A stretch of 64,000 nt of DNA from Xanthomonas fragariae (GTDB taxonomy: Bacteria; Pseudomonadota; Gammaproteobacteria; Xanthomonadales; Xanthomonadaceae): positions 1,364,001 through 1,428,000 of the forward strand of contig NZ_CP071955.1 of the NCBI RefSeq assembly GCF_017603965.1, given 5' to 3'. The position numbers and the translations under genes were made by a program. Shown in pieces: positions 56,079 to 64,000 of this stretch (its first letter is position 1; each line of letters opens with the position of its first letter). Below the pieces are notes generated by a model. It made no database searches, was not told the DNA's origin, and saw only the letters and a program-made list of their open reading frames with translations.

Positions 56079-57758
56079 ATGACGCAAGGGTCCACTGTGG
56101 CGACAGCCAACGGCACAGACGCCGGTCTGCTGTCCAAGGAGCGCATCATCGCGCGGCCGGGGTTCAATCGGTGGTTGATTCCGCCGGCAGCGCTGGCGAT
56201 CCACCTGTGTATCGGCATGGCCTATGGCTTCAGCGTGTTCTGGCTGCCGTTGTCCAAGGCGCTGGGCATCACCAAGGCGATTGCCTGCCCGGTCGATATG
56301 GGTTTGTTCGCGCGCATGGTCGCTACCACTTGCGACTGGAAGATCAGCGAGTTGCAGTGGATGTACACGCTGTTCTTCGTGCTGCTTGGCTGCTCGGCGG
56401 CGATCTGGGGCGGTTGGTTGGAACGTGCCGGCCCGCGCAAGGCCGGTGTGGTTTCGGCGATGTGCTGGTGCGGCGGTCTGGTGATTTCGGCGGCAGGCAT
56501 CCACTTCCATCAGATCTGGATGCTGTGGCTGGGCTCGGGCGTGATCGGCGGCATTGGCCTGGGCCTGGGCTACATCTCGCCGGTGTCCACGTTGATCAAG
56601 TGGTTCCCCGACCGTCGCGGCATGGCGACCGGCATGGCGATCATGGGCTTCGGTGGCGGCGCGATGATCGGTAGCCCTTTGGCCGATGCGCTGATGCGCC
56701 ACTTCGCTACGCCGAGCTCGGTGGGCGTGATGGAAACCTTTCTGGTCATGGCGGCGCTGTATTTGGTTTTCATGATGGCCGGCGCGTTCGGTTATCGCGT
56801 GCCGCCAAGTGGTTGGACGCCGGCTGGCTGGACCGCGCCGGTGGCCAGTGGCAACGCAATGATCACCGCCAACCATGTGCATGCGAGCAAGGTCTGGGGC
56901 ATTCCGCAGTTCTGGTTGCTGTGGGGCGTGCTGTGCTTGAACGTCTCGGCCGGTATCGGCGTGATCGGCATGTCCTCACCGATGTTGCAGGAAGTGTTCG
57001 GTGGCCGTTTGATCGGTGTGGATGTGGGCTTCGGTAGCCTGGATCCGACCCAGCTGGCCAGCATCGCGGCGATTGCGGCCGGCTTCACCGGCCTGCTCAG
57101 CCTGTTCAACATCGGTGGCCGCTTCTTGTGGGCCAGCATCTCCGACAAGCTCGGTCGCAAGAACACCTACACGCTGTTTTTTATGCTCGGCATCTGCCTG
57201 TACGCAGCGGCGCCGTCGACTGGTGGCGTGGGCGGCATTGCGCTGTTCGCGTGCATCTTCTGCATCATCCTGTCGATGTACGGCGGCGGCTTCGCCACCA
57301 TTCCGGCGTATCTGGCCGACCTGTTCGGCACCCAGATGGTCGGCGCCATCCACGGCCGCCTGCTGACCGCCTGGGCCACCGCCGGCATGCTCGGCCCGGT
57401 GGTGGTGGGCTACATGCGCGAGTACCAGCTTGCTCAAGGTAGCTCGCCGTCACAGGTCTACAACACCACCATGTACATCCTCGCCGGCATGTTGGTGCTC
57501 GGTCTGATCTGCAATCTGTTGGTGCGCCCGGTGGCTGCGCGCCACTTCATGACGCCCGATGAACTGGCACGCGAAAAGCAGCTGGCGCACGAGAAAGTCG
57601 ACCGCAGCGGGCATGGCGTGTTGCCACCGGAACAACTGGCACGCATCGGGCACGGCGGCAATCCCGCATTGGTCGCGTTCGCTTGGTTGGCGGTGGGCAT
57701 CCCCATGTTGTTCGGTATCTGGGTGACGCTGCAGAAATCCTTCGTGCTGTTCCATTGA
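56079..57758 (+). CDS. OFA-family MFS transporter (oxalate/formate antiporter-like)
   Basis: Inner-membrane transporter of 559 residues with about 12-14 helices. It carries OFA-like features: an early LIPPAALAIHLCIGMAYGFS, the WFPDRRGMATGMAIMGFGGG loop (motif A-like), GRFLWASISDKLGRKNTY, and IPAYLADLFGTQMVGAIHGR. The N-terminus is placed at MTQGSTVATANG. The frame is open upstream only through the MITE, which supplies no plausible start, so the MITE sits directly in the leader. The stop is one base from the fdhD start (TGAGATG), suggesting coupled expression with fdhD and the molybdoenzyme. The substrate is probably a small carboxylate, inferred from family. Confidence 0.88.
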   Translation: MTQGSTVATANGTDAGLLSKERIIARPGFNRWLIPPAALAIHLCIGMAYGFSVFWLPLSKALGITKAIACPVDMGLFARMVATTCDWKISELQWMYTLFFVLLGCSAAIWGGWLERAGPRKAGVVSAMCWCGGLVISAAGIHFHQIWMLWLGSGVIGGIGLGLGYISPVSTLIKWFPDRRGMATGMAIMGFGGGAMIGSPLADALMRHFATPSSVGVMETFLVMAALYLVFMMAGAFGYRVPPSGWTPAGWTAPVASGNAMITANHVHASKVWGIPQFWLLWGVLCLNVSAGIGVIGMSSPMLQEVFGGRLIGVDVGFGSLDPTQLASIAAIAAGFTGLLSLFNIGGRFLWASISDKLGRKNTYTLFFMLGICLYAAAPSTGGVGGIALFACIFCIILSMYGGGFATIPAYLADLFGTQMVGAIHGRLLTAWATAGMLGPVVVGYMREYQLAQGSSPSQVYNTTMYILAGMLVLGLICNLLVRPVAARHFMTPDELAREKQLAHEKVDRSGHGVLPPEQLARIGHGGNPALVAFAWLAVGIPMLFGIWVTLQKSFVLFH

Positions 57759-57759
57759 G

Positions 57760-58601
57760 ATGACCAGTCCGTCTTCCTGCTCCATGCGTCCCGGTAGTGT
57801 GGTGCGCACGGTTCGCCGCCATCGCGCAGGCCGTAGCACCACGGTGCAAGACATGGTGGCGGTCGAAATGCCGGTCGCCTTCCTCTACAACGGTGTACCG
57901 TTCGCGGTAATGATGGCCACCCCGGAGGACCTGGAGGATTTTGCGCTGGGGTTCTCGTTGAGCGAGGGTATCGTCGATCACCCGCAGGACGTGCGTGTGA
58001 TCGCGGTGGAGACGTTTCTGGAAGGTGCTTGGTTGCGGATCGAGATTCCACCCGAGCGTGCCGCCGCGTTGGACCAGCGGCGGCGCAATCTGGACGGACG
58101 CAGCGGCTGCGGGGTGTGCGGTAACGAATCGATCGAAGCGGTGCTGCGTGTGCCGCCGGTGGTGCGGTCGTCGCTGCAGATCGATGCGGATGCCTTGGCG
58201 CGTGCGCTGGATGCCTTGCACGCGCAGCAGCCGATTGCTGCGCAGACCGGCGCGGTGCATGCCGCCGGCTGGGCCGATGCGCGTGGTGTGGTGCAATTGG
58301 TGCGCGAAGACGTCGGTCGGCATAACGCGCTGGATAAATTGATTGGTGCATTGGCACGCGAACGTGTCGATGCATCGCAAGGGTTTGCGGTGGTGACCAG
58401 CCGCGCCAGTTACGAAATGGCCATGAAAGCCGCGCAGGCCAGGATTCCGCTGCTTGCAGCGATTTCGGCACCGACCGCGCTGGCGATCAGCCTGGCCGAC
58501 AGTGCGGGACTGACCCTGATCGGGTTTGCCCGCGATCGCGATTGTGTTGTTTACAGCCATCCGCAACGCCTGGATCTGGGTGTTGCCGTGGGAGAGCCCG
58601 C

Positions 58602-58605
<4 letters not shown>
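57760..58605 (+). CDS. fdhD: Formate dehydrogenase accessory sulfurtransferase FdhD
   Basis: A 281-residue cytosolic protein that passes sulfur from IscS-type desulfurase to the molybdenum cofactor of formate-dehydrogenase-like enzymes. The redox-active pair is Cys-117/Cys-120 in RSGCGVCGNESIEAV. Other family marks are MATPEDLEDFALGFSLSEG and LVREDVGRHNALDKLIG. It overlaps the molybdoenzyme gene by 4 nt (ATGA), so the partner enzyme is encoded directly downstream. Confidence 0.95.
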
Positions 58606-60939
<2,334 letters not shown>

Positions 60940-60950
<11 letters not shown>

Positions 60951-61218
60951 CCCGCAACTCACCGCGCAGCTGCTACGCGCGCTGGCCGACGCGCCCGCTG
61001 GCGTGTCGCTGGCGCGGTTGTGCAAGCAATTGGGCGTGCGCATGAGCCTGTTGCTGCGCACGTTGGCCTGGCTGGGCGATGCAAACCTGGATGGCCAACC
61101 TGGCCTGGGCTGGATCAGGGTGGAAGATCGCAGCGATCGGCAATTTGCGCTGCTGACGCTTGCCGGCGTGGCGGCGCATGTGCAGCGTATGGCGAGATCG
61201 GAGCAGTCGCGCGGCTGA
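60940..61218 (+). CDS. Small winged-helix-like protein after the molybdoenzyme gene
   Basis: A 92-residue frame starting with TTG inside the molybdoenzyme stop region. It has a helix-turn-helix-like segment (QLLRALADAPAGVSLARLCK then QLGVRMSLLLRTLAWLG) followed by a strand pair, resembling a small winged helix. Overlap with the upstream gene suggests it belongs to the operon. No named family is recognised; a regulatory role is a guess. Confidence 0.6.
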
Positions 61219-61304
61219 GTGACGCGTGCCGGCTGCGTGGTGCGCGCAAACCGCTGCGGCGATCTGCCAAAATCAGCAGCCTTGTTCCTGGATGCCGACC
61301 AACG

Positions 61305-62588
61305 ATGACTGCTGCCGCGCCGCTCGTTACCCCCATAAATTCGCCTGCGCGCGTGCTGTTCGCCAGTCTGATCGGCACCACCATCGAGTTCTTCGATTTC
61401 TATATCTACGCCACTGCCGCGGTGTTGGTATTCCCCACGTTGTTCTTTCCCGCCGGCGCTGGCAGTGCAGCGATGCTGCAGTCGTTGGCGACGTTTGCGG
61501 TGGCCTTTATCGCGCGGCCGGTCGGCTCGGCGGTATTCGGTCACTTCGGCGATCGTGTCGGACGCAAGGCCACGCTGGTAGCGGCGCTGCTGACAATGGG
61601 CGTGTCCACGGTGGCGATCGGGCTGCTACCCAGCTACGCACAGATCGGCGTGTTTGCCCCTGCGTTGTTGGCGTTGTGCCGCTTTGGCCAGGGTCTGGGG
61701 TTGGGCGGCGAATGGGGCGGTGCGGTGTTGCTGGCCACCGAAAACGCGCCGCCCGGCAAACGGGTCTGGTACGGCATGTTTCCGCAATTGGGCGCGCCGT
61801 TGGGCTTTTTGCTGTCTACCGGCACCTTTCTGGGCATGGGCGCGGTGCTTGACGATACTCAGTTCATGCAGTGGGGCTGGCGGGTGCCGTTTCTGGCCAG
61901 CGCATTGCTGGTGCTGACCGGTCTGTGGGTGCGCCTGAGCATCACCGAAACACCGGATTTCCAAAAAGCCCTGGACCGCAAGACGCGCGTGCGGCTGCCA
62001 TTGGGTACGGTGATTGCGCAACACTGGCCGGCATTGATCATCGGCACCTTGGGTGCATTCGCCACCTTCGTGCTGTTCTATCTGATGACGGTGTTCGCGC
62101 TGGGTTATGGCACCAAGACCCTGGGCTACGACAAGGAACAATTTCTGCTGCTGCAGATGGCCGGTATCGTCTTTTTCGCAATCGGCATCCCGCTCTCGGC
62201 CAGGTTCGGCGACCGCCACGGCGCGCCGCTGGCGATGATGCTGGCCAGTATTGCGATCATTGCGTTCGGGCTGGCGTTCGCGCCGTTGTTTCAGGCCGAT
62301 CACCCGTTGCAGGTGCTGATCTTTCTGGCGTTGGGTTTCTTCTTCATGGGTCTGACCTACGGCCCCTGCGGCACGCTGCTGGCCGAGCTCTATCCCACCG
62401 AGGTGCGTTACACCGGTGCCTCGCTGTCGTTCAATCTGGCCAGCATTTTGGGGGCGGCTCCGGCGCCGTATGTCGCCACGCAATTGGCGGCAAACTACGG
62501 CGTGCAGGCGGTCGGTCGATATCTGGGCGCTGCGGCGGTGCTGAGTCTGTTGGCGCTGATCGCGGCGCGTGCGCTGCAACGGCGATGA
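61305..62588 (+). CDS. MHS-family MFS transporter (metabolite:H+ symporter)
   Basis: A 427-residue, 12-helix transporter of the MHS group: SLIGTTIEFFDFYIYATAAV at the start, GHFGDRVGRKATLV (MFS motif A), RFGQGLGLGGEWGGAVLLAT, and YPTEVRYTGASLSFNLASIL near the end. These are the signatures of KgtP/ShiA/ProP-like symporters for dicarboxylates, shikimate or osmolytes; the exact substrate is open. The start MTAAAPLVTPIN at 61305 is chosen over a long unrelated upstream extension. It is separated by 86 bp from the preceding small gene. Confidence 0.92.
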   Translation: MTAAAPLVTPINSPARVLFASLIGTTIEFFDFYIYATAAVLVFPTLFFPAGAGSAAMLQSLATFAVAFIARPVGSAVFGHFGDRVGRKATLVAALLTMGVSTVAIGLLPSYAQIGVFAPALLALCRFGQGLGLGGEWGGAVLLATENAPPGKRVWYGMFPQLGAPLGFLLSTGTFLGMGAVLDDTQFMQWGWRVPFLASALLVLTGLWVRLSITETPDFQKALDRKTRVRLPLGTVIAQHWPALIIGTLGAFATFVLFYLMTVFALGYGTKTLGYDKEQFLLLQMAGIVFFAIGIPLSARFGDRHGAPLAMMLASIAIIAFGLAFAPLFQADHPLQVLIFLALGFFFMGLTYGPCGTLLAELYPTEVRYTGASLSFNLASILGAAPAPYVATQLAANYGVQAVGRYLGAAAVLSLLALIAARALQRR

Positions 62589-62639
62589 TATTCCGCAATG
62601 AGGTGCTTTTGCGAAAGCTCCGCTTGAGCGTGCGCCCCA

Positions 62640-62764
62640 GCCAACTGCCGTGCTGATGAGTGCGCAGGAAAAGCGAAGTGAAACAGCGCGTCGTCGATCA
62701 GTTCGTCGGTCGTCTTGATCCCGGTGTCGAGGTCGTCCTGCCAGATCAGCGATGCCATCGACAT
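62640..62764 (-). pseudogene. Possible N-terminal remnant of a bacteriohemerythrin gene
   Basis: On the minus strand MSMASLIWQDDLDTGIKTTD strongly resembles the opening of bacteriohemerythrins (WxDDLxTGI), but no iron-binding His motifs follow. The rest of the interval 62589-62921 shows no other gene. Confidence 0.35.
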
Positions 62765-62851
62765 ATCTTGCCCACTGCGATGGGCAAACGATAGGCCGCA
62801 TATGCGCGTAGCGCCTTGATCCGGATCAAGGCATCGATCTGGAGCGAGCCA

Positions 62852-62894
62852 TCTGTAAGGCCCTGTAAGGCTCTGTAAGGCTCTTGTAAGGCTC
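62852..62894. repeat. Short tandem repeat, 10-bp unit, about 4 copies
   Basis: CTGTAAGGCC, CTGTAAGGCT, CTGTAAGGCT, then CTTGTAAGGCT with one extra base. It lies 28 bp beyond the stop codon of the GGEEF regulator. One turn of helix per unit; role unknown. Confidence 0.7.
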
Positions 62895-62921
62895 GGCGGG
62901 CCTGCCATCAGTGCGGCTGGC

Positions 62922-64000
62922 TCAGCTTGCCACACGTATCTGGTTGCGACCGCCGGCCTTGGCCAGATACAGGTGCTTGTCGGCCTCGTTCAACAGGTGA
63001 TGCAGCGACTGGTCGCCTTCGCTGGCGATGTATACTCCAATGCTTACCGTCATGCTTAGTATTTCGTCGCCGACGCGCACGCGCAAGGCGCTGATGCGCT
63101 CGCGCAAGGTTTCGAAATAGTCGCTGACGTTGGCCACATCCAGACCCGGTACCAGCAGGCAGAACTCTTCGCCGCCGAACCGCGCCACCAGATCCTGCGG
63201 CCGCGCATGCCCGTATACCGAGGCGGCGACCGCACGCAGCGCCTGGTCGCCTGCTTCGTGGCCCCAGGTGTCGTTGATGTGCTTGAAGTGATCGATATCC
63301 ACCATGGCCGCGGTGACCGTCTGGTCCTGCGACAGCAATGCGGGGATCACCCGCTGGCTTTGCTCCAGAAAGTAACGCCGATTCGGCAGGCCGGTGAGGA
63401 AATCGCGGGTGGCCAGATCCTGCAGCGTGCCGATCAACTCCAACTGGTCCACGTTTTGCGAGACGCGGCAGAAAAATTCTTCGCGCGAGAAGGGCTTGCG
63501 CAGGAAGTCGTTGGCGCCGTTCTTCAAAAAGCGCGGGATCAGCGACGAGTCGCTGCTGCCGGAAATCCCGATCACCGCAACCTTGTCGCGTGAGCGAATC
63601 GCACGCAGCCGGCGGGTGAATTCCAGGCCTTCCATGCCAGGCATTTCCTGATCGACGAGGGTCAGGCGGATGTCGGGGTCGCCTTCGATCGCCTGCAATC
63701 CGGCGGCACCATCGGCGGCGAGCACTACGCGGTAGCCATACATCGACAACAACGCCGCGGCATAGTTACGTGCAGACAGCGAGTCGTCCACCACCAGTGC
63801 AGCGATACTGCGATTGCGTTCCAGACGCTGTACCAGCCAGGCCAGATATTCGAAGCTGCCCGGCGCGTTCTTGAGCACGTAGTCGATGATTTGTTGATGC
63901 AACACGCGCTGGCGCAGATTTTCGTCGTAGACGCCGCTGACCACCACGGTGGGCAGTTTGCGCGCCAGGAAAAATTCGATCACCTTATCGCGGTCGCCGT
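62922..64000 (-). CDS. REC-REC-GGEEF diguanylate cyclase, 5' end outside window
   Basis: The frame is open through the right edge, so the start is missing. Visible parts are the end of a first receiver-like domain (KLPTVVVSGVYDENLRQRVL), a second REC domain with phosphoacceptor region TLVDQEMPGMEGLEF and Lys in LRKPFSREEF, and a GGDEF domain with RDFLTGLPNRRYF, DIDHFKHINDTWGHEAGDQ and the active loop RFGGEEFCLLVPG. An RxxD (RPQD) lies five residues before GGEEF, so product inhibition through the I-site is likely. Predicted role is phosphorylation-controlled synthesis of c-di-GMP. Confidence 0.92.
   Translation of the reverse strand, partial: GDRDKVIEFFLARKLPTVVVSGVYDENLRQRVLHQQIIDYVLKNAPGSFEYLAWLVQRLERNRSIAALVVDDSLSARNYAAALLSMYGYRVVLAADGAAGLQAIEGDPDIRLTLVDQEMPGMEGLEFTRRLRAIRSRDKVAVIGISGSSDSSLIPRFLKNGANDFLRKPFSREEFFCRVSQNVDQLELIGTLQDLATRDFLTGLPNRRYFLEQSQRVIPALLSQDQTVTAAMVDIDHFKHINDTWGHEAGDQALRAVAASVYGHARPQDLVARFGGEEFCLLVPGLDVANVSDYFETLRERISALRVRVGDEILSMTVSIGVYIASEGDQSLHHLLNEADKHLYLAKAGGRNQIRVAS

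Noticed and set aside
62852-62894. Possible CRISPR-like or satellite array.
   Set aside because: Units are 10 bp with no spacers, so this is a simple tandem repeat.

Overview
The window is a GC-rich chromosomal segment that looks like Xanthomonas. The evidence is the gene neighbourhoods (htpG opposite rsmD-coaD, a ferredoxin-ggt pair, a GH9 glucanase, upp, c-di-GMP signalling proteins), the high density of IS3 and IS5 family elements, and an ISXO2-like transposase remnant at the left edge. No species is assigned from sequence alone.

Layout. 1-13224 is mostly ordinary chromosome: a transposase fragment, htpG, rsmD-coaD, a small lipoprotein, ferredoxin-ggt, a GH9 lipoprotein glucanase, upp, a decayed metallophosphoesterase, a DXD glycosyltransferase, and a divergent class-III aminotransferase/Lrp-type regulator pair. 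13293-26128 is an accessory region bounded by two near-identical IS3-family copies in opposite orientation. It holds the stump of a membrane protein gene, a truncated double-glycine-leader peptide with a lysozyme-like body, an IS5-type element, a truncated IS701-type transposase, a 144-bp MITE, a four-helix membrane protein, and a second membrane-protein gene interrupted by both an IS3 and an IS5/IS427-type element. A tRNA-Ser 3' fragment, a tyrosine integrase and a HigBA-like toxin-antitoxin pair follow. 26331-40411 is a type I secretion locus: an HlyB-type ABC exporter, an HlyD-type adaptor, and two successive cassettes of lipoprotein plus RTX gene. The first RTX copy is only a stump; the second is a 2799-residue RTX protein. 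40412-43800 is again IS-rich, with a second IS427-type copy, a fourth IS3 copy and several remnants. 43819-64000 returns to chromosomal genes: a hybrid histidine kinase with an HD-GYP regulator, a DUF445 protein, an SF1 helicase-like ATPase, an omega-aminotransferase, an OFA transporter-fdhD-FdhF-like operon with a small downstream gene, an MHS-type transporter, and a partial REC-GGEEF regulator.

How the parts fit. The exporter, adaptor, lipoprotein and RTX genes read in one direction with overlapping ends, so they are probably one secretion unit; the lipoprotein-before-RTX order resembles neisserial frpD-frpC. Sequence duplication and IS activity have reshaped it. The IS427-type element is also the likely mobilising partner of two MITEs that share its terminal repeats and preference for a TTA target. 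The most notable candidates for undescribed biology are the duplicated lipoprotein/RTX locus, the double-glycine-leader lysozyme-like peptide beside a truncated membrane protein, the broken two-gene membrane cassette at 17685-21968, and the MITE family with a covarying internal hairpin.
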